A stretch of 43,950 nucleotides of DNA from positions 1-43,950 of the forward strand of contig SUYV01000013.1 of assembly GCA_015060255.1 (NCBI GenBank), given 5' to 3'. The translations under genes were made by a program, and so were the position numbers. The notes beneath the pieces are model-generated. The model was given only the letters and a program-made list of their open reading frames with translations, had not been told where the DNA came from and searched no databases. Of the stretch, positions 25,830-33,711 are shown piece by piece. The DNA is from Bacteroidales bacterium. GTDB lineage: Bacteria > Bacteroidota > Bacteroidia > Bacteroidales > UBA932. The number at the start of each line of letters is the position of its first letter. Within the stretch, counting starts at the first letter, position 1.

Positions 25830-27395
25830 ATGAAACTTAAACTATGCCTAATTTTCATAATGGCATTTATCATTGGATGCACAAAGATCTCTATAAATGA
25901 TGCCGACTCACACACACAGATACCTACTCCCCAGGACACAAAGTTCTTTGATGAAACACAAAGAGCTGTTCTAGGTGACACATTAGAAATTCCTTATACT
26001 ATTGAAAACATGAAACGTGCATTTGAATCACTCCAAATGCAAACTAAAACGGGTACAGAGGTCGATGAAATCATTATCACGACCCACTACTACATAAAAG
26101 TGACCATGAAGAACGATCAAGAATATGACTTTATGTTCAACTTAGGTATTGGATTGTTTTTCTTACCTTTAGAAATTGATGTTATTAAAGGAGGATTTAT
26201 AGACAACGAAGGGAATCCAGATGGCACAATAATCAGATATTGCGTTGTTCCAGTAAAACTAATAGAAGAAATCAAGAGAAATAATATCGAATATGAGATG
26301 ATATCTGAACTCTTCATGCCTGATGAAGAAAGCGATTTAATTACAAAAAACGGTAATTCTTATTCTGTTTCATTCATTGAAGAATTAGTTAGAGAGGCGT
26401 ACATTATTACAAATAATCAGGACTGGTTCGCAAATTACGAAGAAACACTTTTAACAAAATCATATACACCACATGGTCGTATCAGATACAAAGATTATCT
26501 TGTTAATGGAGACAGCACAATTATTGGCATGGAAGGTCTAACAGTTAAGGCAATTAGACTAACAAAAACAGCAGAAGGCATATGCGATAAAAATGGATAC
26601 TATACCTGTGATAAGACTTTTAAATACAAATGGAAATATGAGACCTCATTTGAAAGGTATGATTTTCTAGTTAGAAATGGGGAATCTGGCACATTTGCAT
26701 ACGTTTCAGAAAAGACTACTTCACCATGGAGTTTCACAATTAGCGACAGTCATAGTAAAGGGCATTTTATGGCTACGGTATTCAGGGCATGTCACAGATA
26801 TTATTATGGTGATATTCATGGCCTGAAAAGACCTCCACAGAATAGTTTTTGGAAAGCTCAGATGAAGATTGCAGCAATATTTGAGTATGACCCAGAAGGT
26901 ATCTACGGAACAACAAATATGTCTAGACGTTTTTTAGGTATTGGCAATCCTATTAAAATATACAAAGACTCTTCTGTGGTAAATTTATTTGACACTACGA
27001 TCCATGAATTATGCCATGCATCACATTGGAATCACTCAAAAGATCAATACGGTACGAGAACGGATGAGATGAAGAAAGTACGTGAATCCTTAGCTAATGG
27101 AATAGCTGGATACATAACGTCATTATTATATCCTGGGTGGACAGGGTTAAATTATGGCTCGGATAAATATTACACTCATATTATAGACGATCTTATTGAT
27201 ACAAATACATCACCAGCTAAATATGGTAAAAAAGCCCCTTATGATAAAGTTGAAGGATATAGTATCAAACAAATTGAAGATGCAGTCGTTGGAGTAGAAA
27301 GCACGAATGAGTGGAAGCAAAACCTGTATACCATAGATTCTAGTAATTCAACTAGGGTATACCTGACTGAACTATTTGACATTTGGTTCAATTAA
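25830..27395 (+). CDS. Putative zinc-metallopeptidase lipoprotein
   Basis: A 521-residue lipoprotein (signal peptide with Cys17 in FIIGCTK) of no named family that I can identify. About residues 215-300 resemble a carboxypeptidase-regulatory-like beta domain (TPHGRIRYKDYLV ... GLTVKAIRLTKTAEGICDKNGYYTC). The C-terminal region has a zinc motif H392-E-L-C-H396 in TTIHELCHASHWNH, with E419 in VRESLANGIAGY 23 residues later as a likely third ligand (gluzincin pattern). His at 399 and 402 also give metzincin-like spacing, except that the usual Gly is His. Base composition and codons are much more AT-rich than in neighbours, which suggests transfer. It is probably co-transcribed with the small lipoprotein gene that follows. 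Function is unknown. Confidence 0.75.
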   Translation: MKLKLCLIFIMAFIIGCTKISINDADSHTQIPTPQDTKFFDETQRAVLGDTLEIPYTIENMKRAFESLQMQTKTGTEVDEIIITTHYYIKVTMKNDQEYDFMFNLGIGLFFLPLEIDVIKGGFIDNEGNPDGTIIRYCVVPVKLIEEIKRNNIEYEMISELFMPDEESDLITKNGNSYSVSFIEELVREAYIITNNQDWFANYEETLLTKSYTPHGRIRYKDYLVNGDSTIIGMEGLTVKAIRLTKTAEGICDKNGYYTCDKTFKYKWKYETSFERYDFLVRNGESGTFAYVSEKTTSPWSFTISDSHSKGHFMATVFRACHRYYYGDIHGLKRPPQNSFWKAQMKIAAIFEYDPEGIYGTTNMSRRFLGIGNPIKIYKDSSVVNLFDTTIHELCHASHWNHSKDQYGTRTDEMKKVRESLANGIAGYITSLLYPGWTGLNYGSDKYYTHIIDDLIDTNTSPAKYGKKAPYDKVEGYSIKQIEDAVVGVESTNEWKQNLYTIDSSNSTRVYLTELFDIWFN

Positions 27396-27406
27396 TCTGT
27401 TGCAAG

Positions 27407-27769
27407 ATGAGACAAACAGCTATATTGGTGGTTATATTGATTGCCACAGCTTGTAGTACAAGAATAGAAGATAAACGATTCTACATGAACTGGAGGTACA
27501 TAAACAAATCGTCAGAAACATATATACTCAGCATTAGTGATGAATCTTTCATTATTGAGTCTGGGGATTCAGTTGAATTTCAAACTGTTGCATCATCAAT
27601 GCCAAACATAAAATCAGACAACATATCTGATTATCTTAATACAGATGAATTAACATTAGAGCGAAATGGAATACAAGAAAATCTAGAAAACTTAACAGAT
27701 ATATCTAACTATATTATTGATAAACTGAATAATAACGAGTATCTCATACGATATACATTTCTTGATTAA
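27407..27769 (+). CDS. Small hypothetical lipoprotein
   Basis: From ATG 27407 the product is 120 residues with a clean lipoprotein signal (TAILVVILIATAC, Cys16). An upstream in-frame ATG at 27383 overlaps the preceding gene and would bury the signal peptide, so the later start is preferred. The mature part is about 100 residues, acidic, with beta-rich sequence (YMNWRYINKSSETYILSIS) and an Asn/Asp-rich centre. No family is recognised. It lies 11 bases after the zinc-peptidase gene, shares its AT-rich composition, and is followed by a terminator, so the two form an isolated pair. It could be a partner, inhibitor or immunity-like protein for the peptidase; this is inference from position only. 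Confidence 0.65.
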   Translation: MRQTAILVVILIATACSTRIEDKRFYMNWRYINKSSETYILSISDESFIIESGDSVEFQTVASSMPNIKSDNISDYLNTDELTLERNGIQENLENLTDISNYIIDKLNNNEYLIRYTFLD

Positions 27770-27787
27770 ATCCATTCGTATTAAAAT

Positions 27788-27820
27788 AAAGTCCTGCTCA
27801 TCAGTGATGGCAGGACTTTT
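27788..27820. terminator. Terminator after the AT-rich gene pair
   Basis: AAAGTCCTGC (27788-27797) pairs with GCAGGACTTT (27810-27819) around a 12-base loop, with TTTT on the plus strand and an A/T-rich tail on the minus strand. It may also end the convergent ferredoxin message 20 bases away. Confidence 0.88.
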
Positions 27821-27839
27821 CAATTATTGCAGGCTATGA

Positions 27840-28010
27840 TTATTCACCTGGCTCGATTGCTCCCATTGGGCATGCGTCTGCGCATGTACCGCAGTCGATG
27901 CATACGTTAGGATCGATAACATAGATGTCACCCTCTGAGATTGCGCCTACTGGGCACTCAGGAAGGCATGAACCGCAAGCTGCGCAGTTTTCAGTAATTT
28001 TGTAAGCCAT
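27840..28010 (-). CDS. Ferredoxin, 2x[4Fe-4S]
   Basis: A 56-residue clostridial-type ferredoxin, an electron carrier in the cytoplasm. Two complete cluster motifs are present: C9, C12, C15 and C19 (CAACGSCLPECP), and C37, C40, C43 and C47 (CIDCGTCADACP), each followed by the usual Pro. It starts at ATG 28010 and ends with TAA at 27840-27842. It is a likely acceptor for pyruvate:ferredoxin oxidoreductase, whose gene lies in the same window. A close match to the consensus promoter lies 66 bases upstream, so it is a single-gene unit with a leader of about 60 bases. Confidence 0.96.
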   Translation of the reverse strand: MAYKITENCAACGSCLPECPVGAISEGDIYVIDPNVCIDCGTCADACPMGAIEPGE

Positions 28011-28075
28011 TTCCTTATTCTTTAAATTGTTAGTATTGTCTTTGCATACGATATGCCTGTAGCATAATCGAAAGG

Positions 28076-28105
28076 CAAATTTAGTGATTAATTTTGATAT
28101 TCAAA
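28076..28105 (-). promoter_or_regulatory. Ferredoxin promoter
   Basis: On the minus strand TTTG (28105-28102) and TAAATTTG (28083-28076) are separated by 18 bases, a near-ideal Bacteroidetes promoter. It lies back to back with the promoter of the DUF1573 gene. Confidence 0.72.
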
Positions 28106-28126
28106 GAACGAATTGTGTTATCTTTG
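28092..28126 (+). promoter_or_regulatory. Promoter of DUF1573 gene
   Basis: TATCTTTG (28119-28126) fits the -7 box, with TTTTG at 28092-28096 as a possible -33 box 22 bases upstream. The upstream half overlaps the ferredoxin promoter on the other strand. Confidence 0.55.
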
Positions 28127-28149
28127 TATAGACTTATACGAGTTTAGGG

Positions 28150-29247
28150 ATGAAATTTATTAAAAACATTTTTGTTAGTGCACTATTCGCGCTTTTTGTT
28201 GTGCCGATCTCGGCACAGGAGAAGATAGGTTCCGTTCTTGAGGTTGACAAGATGGTGCACAATTTCGGCAACATCATGCTCGACAGCGGACCTGTGTCTT
28301 GCTCATTCACAATTACCAACATATCTGACAAGCCGGTAGTGATCTACAATGTCGTATCAACATGCGGATGCACTGATGTTGACTGGACCAGAGAGCCTAT
28401 ACGCCCTGGCAAGACAGGCAAGGTATCGGTCACATATTCAAATGACGAGGGACCATATCCATTCGACAAGACGCTTACCATGTATGTGTCTGACGTGAAG
28501 AAACCTGTGCTTCTGAAGGTCAGGGGCATATGTCTGGAGGAGGAGAAACCTCTTGAGGAGATCTATCCAGTCACATATGGCCCTCTCGCTCTGCGTGAGT
28601 CTGTGATGAAGGTCGGCAACCTTGAGCAGGGCGGACAGAAGAGCGAGTCTGTGATGGTGGCAAACCTGTCGGAGAAGCCTCTGAAAGTCACTTTCGGAGA
28701 CGTGTCCGAGCATCTGAACATATCTGTTACACCAAATCCAATTCCCGCCAGAGGCACTGCTGAGATGAATTTCACGATCACTGCAAGCAGAGACCTGTGG
28801 GGAAAAAACAGGTATTGGGCTACGCCTCAGATGAATGGCAAGGCATATAAGAACAGCTACGGGGACAGCAGGCTTGGCTTCGATGCATTCACTAAGGAAA
28901 ACTTCAGTGACATGACAGATGCTGAGAAAGATGCCGGCTCCATGCCGAAATTTACCACGAGTACTTTCCAGGCAGGAAAGATCAAGAAAGGAGACACGGT
29001 ACACGCAGAATTCTCTTTCGTGAATGACGGCAAATCTCCGTTCTGTGTCTACAAGGTAGACGCAGATGCATGTTCATGGTCGCATAGTGACATTCCATGC
29101 TGTAATCCCGGACAGAGGGTAAAGTTCAGAGTCCATATAGATACTTCCAGGATGCCTGTGGGAGAGATGCTGACGATTGTAACGCTTACTACCAACTGTC
29201 CTATTCGTCCTATCATCAATCTTTTTATTGCCGGCTGGATAGAATAA
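28150..29247 (+). CDS. DUF1573-domain secreted protein
   Basis: A 365-residue exported protein (signal peptide ending VVPISAQ) of the DUF1573 family, which is common in Bacteroidetes and has Ig-like beta-sandwich domains related to ASPM/SPD2/hydin domains. The first domain (about residues 30-128) has the family core DFG-like VHNFGNI, FTITNISDKPVVI and STCGCTDVDW, where the CGC motif is characteristic. Two further Ig-like domains follow (about 145-215 and 255-365, with FSFVNDGKSPFCVYKVDAD and MLTIVTLTTNCPI). Function is unknown; periplasmic or surface location is likely. Its stop codon overlaps the ATG of the transporter gene (TAATG), so the two are translationally coupled. Confidence 0.88.
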   Translation: MKFIKNIFVSALFALFVVPISAQEKIGSVLEVDKMVHNFGNIMLDSGPVSCSFTITNISDKPVVIYNVVSTCGCTDVDWTREPIRPGKTGKVSVTYSNDEGPYPFDKTLTMYVSDVKKPVLLKVRGICLEEEKPLEEIYPVTYGPLALRESVMKVGNLEQGGQKSESVMVANLSEKPLKVTFGDVSEHLNISVTPNPIPARGTAEMNFTITASRDLWGKNRYWATPQMNGKAYKNSYGDSRLGFDAFTKENFSDMTDAEKDAGSMPKFTTSTFQAGKIKKGDTVHAEFSFVNDGKSPFCVYKVDADACSWSHSDIPCCNPGQRVKFRVHIDTSRMPVGEMLTIVTLTTNCPIRPIINLFIAGWIE

Positions 29248-30518
29248 TGCATTTATTTATAGACATACTGCGTAATTCCATACTGATCACCGGTCTTGTG
29301 GTCGTTATGATGATGATGATCGAGTCCCTGAACATCGAGTCGGGGGGATTGTTTTTCAAAGGTTTGAGGAAGACCAAGGTAGGACAGGTGATCTTTGGGG
29401 CTGTCCTGGGATCGATTCCGGGATGTATGGGAGGATTTGCGACAGTCTCACTTTACACCCACAGGATGTTCAGTTTCGGAGCGCTTGTAGCCATGATGAT
29501 CGCATCATCCGGCGACGAGGCTTTTGTGATGCTGGCCATGATTCCACGCGAGGCTCTTTTGCTTTTTGCCATTCTATTTGTCCTGGCGATTGCGGTCGGC
29601 ATCGTCACTGACAAGATATACGACAGGATCCATGCAAGGCATTGCGGAAAGGAGCAGCACGAAGAGTGCGGAGCTGAAACTGACTGCACAGACGGATACG
29701 TCATCCACGAACACAGGCACGAAGATGACAAGGGGCATGGGAAGAGGCATTTCGGATGGAAGAGGATCGTCATGTTCATCGGACTGGCTGTATTCATTGC
29801 TGCACTGGCGACAGGCAGGCTGGGGCATGATCATGGGGATCATGGAGGAGATTTCTCGACTTCGCTCGAAATGACAGGAGGGGGTCACGAAATGACAGAA
29901 GGGGGTCACGAAACGGCAGAAGGTGGACACGAAATGACAGAAGGTGGTCACGAAACGGCAGAAGGGGAACATGACCACGGTCATTGCCACCATGATCATG
30001 TGCATGCTCATGGCCATGAAGCGGAGGATGCTGAGGGATTCACAATCGATCTTTTGAGCGAAGACTGGATGAATGTCCTGTTTGCTGCGTTGAGCGTGAT
30101 AGTTCTTTTCGTGCTCATATTCGGCTCGGATCATTTTGTTGAAGGTCACCTTTGGAATCATATCGTAAAGAAGCATCTGCCGACTATATTTGCATGGACA
30201 TTCGGCGTCCTGCTGGTGCTCGGCATTGCCCTCCAATATGTTGACATCGAGAATTGGATCAGCGACAACACAGTGCTCATGATCCTTCTTGCAACCGTGA
30301 TAGGAATCATTCCGGAGTCTGGTCCGCATCTCATTTTCGTGACACTGTTCGCTGCGGGAGTCGTACCGTTCCCCGTGCTTCTTGCCAGCAGCATATCGCA
30401 GGACGGCCATGCGTCCATTCCTCTTCTGGCAGAAAGCAAGAAGAGCTTCGCCTGGGCGAAGCTCATCAATTGCATTGTAGCTGTAGCAGCCGGCCTGGCT
30501 GCAATGCTGTTTATCTAG
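29247..30518 (+). CDS. Putative manganese/heavy-metal exporter (ArsP_2 family)
   Basis: A 423-residue integral membrane protein resembling the 10-TM putative manganese transporter family (ArsP_2). Likely membrane segments are residues 10-27, 46-68, 76-99, 102-121, 173-190, 274-293, 312-331, 342-357, 362-382 and 404-423. Pseudo-symmetry is visible between GSIPGCMGGFATVSL in the first half and GIIPESGPHLIFVTL in the second. The loop between the two halves is rich in His and acidic residues (HEHRHEDDKGHGKRH; HDHGHCHHDHVHAHGHE), suited to metal binding. Residues 208-242 are five tandem seven-residue units (consensus E-M-T-E-G-G-H) that arise from a dispersed DNA repeat. The stop codon shares CTAG with the convergent PCMD gene. 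Confidence 0.85.
   Translation: MHLFIDILRNSILITGLVVVMMMMIESLNIESGGLFFKGLRKTKVGQVIFGAVLGSIPGCMGGFATVSLYTHRMFSFGALVAMMIASSGDEAFVMLAMIPREALLLFAILFVLAIAVGIVTDKIYDRIHARHCGKEQHEECGAETDCTDGYVIHEHRHEDDKGHGKRHFGWKRIVMFIGLAVFIAALATGRLGHDHGDHGGDFSTSLEMTGGGHEMTEGGHETAEGGHEMTEGGHETAEGEHDHGHCHHDHVHAHGHEAEDAEGFTIDLLSEDWMNVLFAALSVIVLFVLIFGSDHFVEGHLWNHIVKKHLPTIFAWTFGVLLVLGIALQYVDIENWISDNTVLMILLATVIGIIPESGPHLIFVTLFAAGVVPFPVLLASSISQDGHASIPLLAESKKSFAWAKLINCIVAVAAGLAAMLFI
29850..29972 (+). repeat. Dispersed repeat with in-frame 21-bp tandem expansion
   Basis: Positions 29850-29877 (GATTTCTCGACTTCGCTCGA then AATGACAG) match the dispersed repeat at 631-683 with only a few differences. From 29868 the sequence continues as five 21-base tandem units (29868-29888, 29889-29909, 29910-29930, 29931-29951 and 29952-29972) with pattern GAAAYGRCAG-AAGGNGGNCAC, each encoding E-[MT]-[TA]-[EG]-G-[GE]-H. 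The frame is kept throughout, so the repeat is part of the transporter. Confidence 0.9.
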
Positions 30519-32179
30519 TAGATCAGTTCCACTGCATCGATCCAGAGCTTTGAGCTGCTGCATCCTGTGAAGTAATCACCATATCGGGACGCTGCGCAGG
30601 ATACGATCATGTGTGTCGGTATCGCCTGCATATCATGATAGTTCAGAGGAATCGTGTACTCAATCCATACGCCGGTATTGGCATCGACCTTATCCGCTCC
30701 GTTGAGAGAATATCCATCATGGTAAATGATAAGGTTTCCGTTAGCGATGGTACTCTCATCTGTGTTATAGTCCACAAATGTGCTGGCATCAGTAGTATTG
30801 ATGTGTACCGGGCTGGCAGGAGATCCTCCATATTTCTTATAGTCCCATGTTCCAAGGGCAAACTTGATCTCTGCACGGTCGTAATCGCTGTTTGAAAGCG
30901 ATACTCCCGGAGGTAGGGTCTTTCCTATTATGTCCATAGGTCCTGTCAGGTATTTGCAGTAAAGCTTCATTGCTGTAGGACGTGTTGTCCATGGACGTCC
31001 GAAATTGACCTTACCGCCGCTTGTACCCACGAGACCTGAGAACTGGCCTACAAAGAGGTTTCCAGCCGCGAGGATGCCGGCAAGCTGGCTGGTCTGAGCC
31101 CTTACGGACTGCTTTCCATCCACCTTGTCCTCCGTGTCTATATAAGTGATGACAATGCCCATATTGGCAGAGCCGTTCACGCCTTCAGAACCTTCACCGT
31201 TGCCTGATCCCCAGAACATATAAGAACCGTCCTCGACTCCGCAATCAGGGTCATAGAACTTATAGTATGAGCTTCCTTCGACAAGGCTGGCATATTCGAA
31301 GCTTCCGTTTGGAATCGGTGTGGCAGCCTCGGTCTTGAATTCCTTTACCGGGCTTCTGTCGTTTCCTGAAATCGATACGACTTCATATTCAGTCTCAGCC
31401 TTGAGTCCCTTGATATGAGCGACAAAGCTACCTCCGTCTGAGGTAATGTCTGCAGCATCTACATCGATCCAATTCTGAGTGTCTTTCTCCCTATATTGGA
31501 AAGCATTTTCAACTCCTGCAACTCCGATAGAAGTCACATAAGCCATATGTGCCCATGCGTTTACACTCTTGATCTCTACAGTAGCATCGGTAACTTCCAC
31601 ATAAAGGCCCCATGTTTCCGTATATCCGAAATATGTCACATCAATAGGAATACCATGTGTAAAGTCCTTCAGGTCCTCGATATCACGTGAATATGTAGTC
31701 TTACCTTCAGGACCCAGTTTTAGAGAGGTTACCTTAAGGTTGGATATTATGGCATTCTTGCCTACCATCGCCACTGCACGACGGTTGTTGACATCAATCA
31801 CACTGGCACCCATCTGACCCTGTACGGTAAAGTAACGCGCTATGTTCCTTACGCCAATGATAGTCCACTCATAATCATCATATGTAGTTATCGTGAACTT
31901 CAAAGGCTTGCTCAGGTCGTGTACTCCGGCCAGCTCAATCGAGGTCTTGGCAATATCCTTGTCAATCTTCACCGAGCGTATAGCCACATTCCTGATGTCT
32001 ACGCTTTCAGGAAGATAGATTGTGACAGTCCGTCTGTCATAGTCTATGTCGATCTTCTCCGCCTCATCCACTATGACAGACGTAATGTTGGGAACGACGA
32101 TCGGATATGGCAGATCGTTGTCTACACATGCTGAAAGTGCGAAGACGGCGAAAATAAAATATGTCAGAATCTTCTTCAT
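30515..32179 (-). CDS. PCMD-domain lipoprotein
   Basis: A 554-residue lipoprotein (signal ending FALSAC, Cys18). Residues about 20-200 are beta-rich Ig-like segments (YDRRTVTIYLPESVDIRNVAI). About 205-285 resemble a fibronectin type III domain (IGVAGVENAFQYRE ... GLKAETEYEVVSISG). About 288-554 form a PCMD (putative carbohydrate metabolism) domain with GSYMFWGSGNGEGSEGVNGS, GTSGGKVNFGRPW and GTWDYKKYGG. PCMD domains adopt a jelly-roll fold and may bind glycans; no catalytic residues are established. The domain is closely similar to the one at 33712-35565, evidence of duplication within the operon. It is the last gene of the seven-gene operon, two bases after the preceding gene. Confidence 0.87.
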   Translation of the reverse strand: MKKILTYFIFAVFALSACVDNDLPYPIVVPNITSVIVDEAEKIDIDYDRRTVTIYLPESVDIRNVAIRSVKIDKDIAKTSIELAGVHDLSKPLKFTITTYDDYEWTIIGVRNIARYFTVQGQMGASVIDVNNRRAVAMVGKNAIISNLKVTSLKLGPEGKTTYSRDIEDLKDFTHGIPIDVTYFGYTETWGLYVEVTDATVEIKSVNAWAHMAYVTSIGVAGVENAFQYREKDTQNWIDVDAADITSDGGSFVAHIKGLKAETEYEVVSISGNDRSPVKEFKTEAATPIPNGSFEYASLVEGSSYYKFYDPDCGVEDGSYMFWGSGNGEGSEGVNGSANMGIVITYIDTEDKVDGKQSVRAQTSQLAGILAAGNLFVGQFSGLVGTSGGKVNFGRPWTTRPTAMKLYCKYLTGPMDIIGKTLPPGVSLSNSDYDRAEIKFALGTWDYKKYGGSPASPVHINTTDASTFVDYNTDESTIANGNLIIYHDGYSLNGADKVDANTGVWIEYTIPLNYHDMQAIPTHMIVSCAASRYGDYFTGCSSSKLWIDAVELIY

Positions 32180-32180
32180 T

Positions 32181-32969
32181 CTATAGATGTACTGTAAGTC
32201 CGAAACTCAAATCCAACAGACTCAGGCTTGCATGAGCCTTCCAGGCATACCTGATACCGGTAACCTGGCCATTTTCATATGCCTTTACATTGGTATACGA
32301 AAGTCCTGCCAACGATATGCACGCCTGAATAGAAACATTATTCATCGGGAAATAGATGATGCCCGGAGCAAAGTTGAGACTTATCTTATTGTTCAGTGAA
32401 TATGCCGACGACGCATCCCCGGTATAGAAATGAGTCTTGCTTCTTGTATAGCCGAGGACATAATCCCAGAATATGCCGACACGACCGAATCTGTCAAGAC
32501 CGACATAAGTCCTCTGGAACACTGATCCTCCCATGGAACGAGACTGCGCATTTACATTCTCGACACTCATGCTGAGGTTGCCAAGCAGATCGGCAGTTGC
32601 CGCATCCACCATACCGTTTAGAGCTGTATACTGGAAACGTGCTCCGACAGCGTGATTATCCGCAAACGTATATGCTCCTTCCGGCGCAAGCCTGAGCATC
32701 GATGCATTTGCATCAAGTCCCTGAAGCAGAAGCATGAACTCTGAGTTATTGCTCGAAAAGTCTGCATACATCACGGAAAGACCGCACTGCCACTCACCTT
32801 TCGGTGCAATCAGATGATTCTTGAAACGTCTCTCCTTGGTTGTATCCTTAGGAGTCATCTCCCCACCGAGCACAATAGTCTCGCGGCCTTTGCCTTCATT
32901 CTGGGCAAAGACGGTAACATATGCCGTCATCAGGCATAATGCTGCTAATATTCTCATTGTTCTCATCAT
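32181..32969 (-). CDS. Outer-membrane barrel-like protein A of the PCMD operon
   Basis: A 262-residue exported protein (signal ending YVTVFAQ). The mature part alternates in beta-strand fashion (GEWQCGLSVMYADFS, GAYTFADNHAVGARFQYTAL, VGIFWDYVLGYT, ISLNFAPGIIYF, LSLLDLSFGLTVHL), consistent with a small barrel in the outer membrane. The order of segments and the W-x-x-G, DN-x-x-VG-x-R-F and gap patterns match the next-upstream gene, so the two are remote paralogues. Its start overlaps that gene's stop by four bases. A second ATG at 32966 is equally possible. No family name can be given with confidence. Confidence 0.72.
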   Translation of the reverse strand: MMRTMRILAALCLMTAYVTVFAQNEGKGRETIVLGGEMTPKDTTKERRFKNHLIAPKGEWQCGLSVMYADFSSNNSEFMLLLQGLDANASMLRLAPEGAYTFADNHAVGARFQYTALNGMVDAATADLLGNLSMSVENVNAQSRSMGGSVFQRTYVGLDRFGRVGIFWDYVLGYTRSKTHFYTGDASSAYSLNNKISLNFAPGIIYFPMNNVSIQACISLAGLSYTNVKAYENGQVTGIRYAWKAHASLSLLDLSFGLTVHL

Positions 32970-33703
32970 AGGAAATAATATGACAATCCCACTCCAAGGG
33001 AAAGAAGGTTAACCATAAATCCAGCCGAAGTTGAGTCAGTGTAGCCATTGTCAACCTGATTATGAATCTGGTTGTTCCAGCTATAGTTGACCCCGAAGAC
33101 ACCGACGTTAAGCTCGATTGCGAGTCTTTCTGTCAGAAAGGCGATGATACCGGGATCGACAGCCAGTTCAAGAGCATAGGCCTGGGTAAATGTTCCGTCT
33201 GCATAAGCACCGCTTGCATTGAAAGCCTTGCCCTGTTTGAACGAGCCTCCGAGAAGTACATCGGCAAACATTGCGATACGCTTCGCTCCAGCAAGCGGAA
33301 TATATGCTCTATATACTCCATGAACACTGTACTTGTGCTGTATCTGATAACAATCCTTTGCATTCATTGAAATGTCCGACACGGAAAGGTCAGCGCCGGT
33401 CAGGTCCAGCATGCTGCGGTCATACGAGAAACGAAGACCGACTCCCATATTGTCCCTGAACAGGTAAAGAAGCTTCGGATTGACAGAAATATTATATCCT
33501 TTGGAATTAATATCATTGATGACCAGAAAATTGAAATCATCATTGATATGCTGCGAGTAACGGGCAGTTCCGCCAGCCATCCAGGTTCCCTTCCTAAGGA
33601 ACGGAGACGAAGGCGTCTTTTCGTATCCTCGGTCATAATGCTGGGCCTCGGCACCGATAGTACCGAGGAACAGCATTGCAAATATGATTATTAATCTGCG
33701 CAT
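32966..33703 (-). CDS. Outer-membrane barrel-like protein B of the PCMD operon
   Basis: A 245-residue exported protein (signal ending TIGAEAQ). The mature part is a run of amphipathic strands (GTWMAGGTARYSQH, PKLLYLFRDNMGVGLRFSYD, IAMFADVLLGGSF, LAIELNVGVFGVNYSW) ending in GVGLSYYFL, a typical barrel C-terminus with a terminal hydrophobic residue preceded by aromatics. It is probably an outer-membrane barrel and resembles the overlapping downstream gene. Together they could anchor or export the lipoproteins encoded around them. It starts eight bases after the DUF4493-PCMD gene. Confidence 0.73.
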   Translation of the reverse strand: MRRLIIIFAMLFLGTIGAEAQHYDRGYEKTPSSPFLRKGTWMAGGTARYSQHINDDFNFLVINDINSKGYNISVNPKLLYLFRDNMGVGLRFSYDRSMLDLTGADLSVSDISMNAKDCYQIQHKYSVHGVYRAYIPLAGAKRIAMFADVLLGGSFKQGKAFNASGAYADGTFTQAYALELAVDPGIIAFLTERLAIELNVGVFGVNYSWNNQIHNQVDNGYTDSTSAGFMVNLLSLGVGLSYYFL

Positions 33704-33711
33704 CAGAGATA

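Noticed and set aside
27383..27406. ATG at 27383 as the start of the small lipoprotein
   Set aside because: It overlaps the previous gene and would place extra residues before a clean lipoprotein signal peptide beginning at 27407.
29868..29972. CRISPR-like array
   Set aside because: The units are directly adjacent with no spacers, keep one reading frame, and encode a repeated peptide.
29574..30563. Long minus-strand open frame opposite the metal transporter
   Set aside because: Its length comes from the His- and Gly-rich composition of the plus-strand gene; the sequence is Cys/Met/His-rich with no domain, while the plus strand encodes a coherent ten-segment membrane protein.
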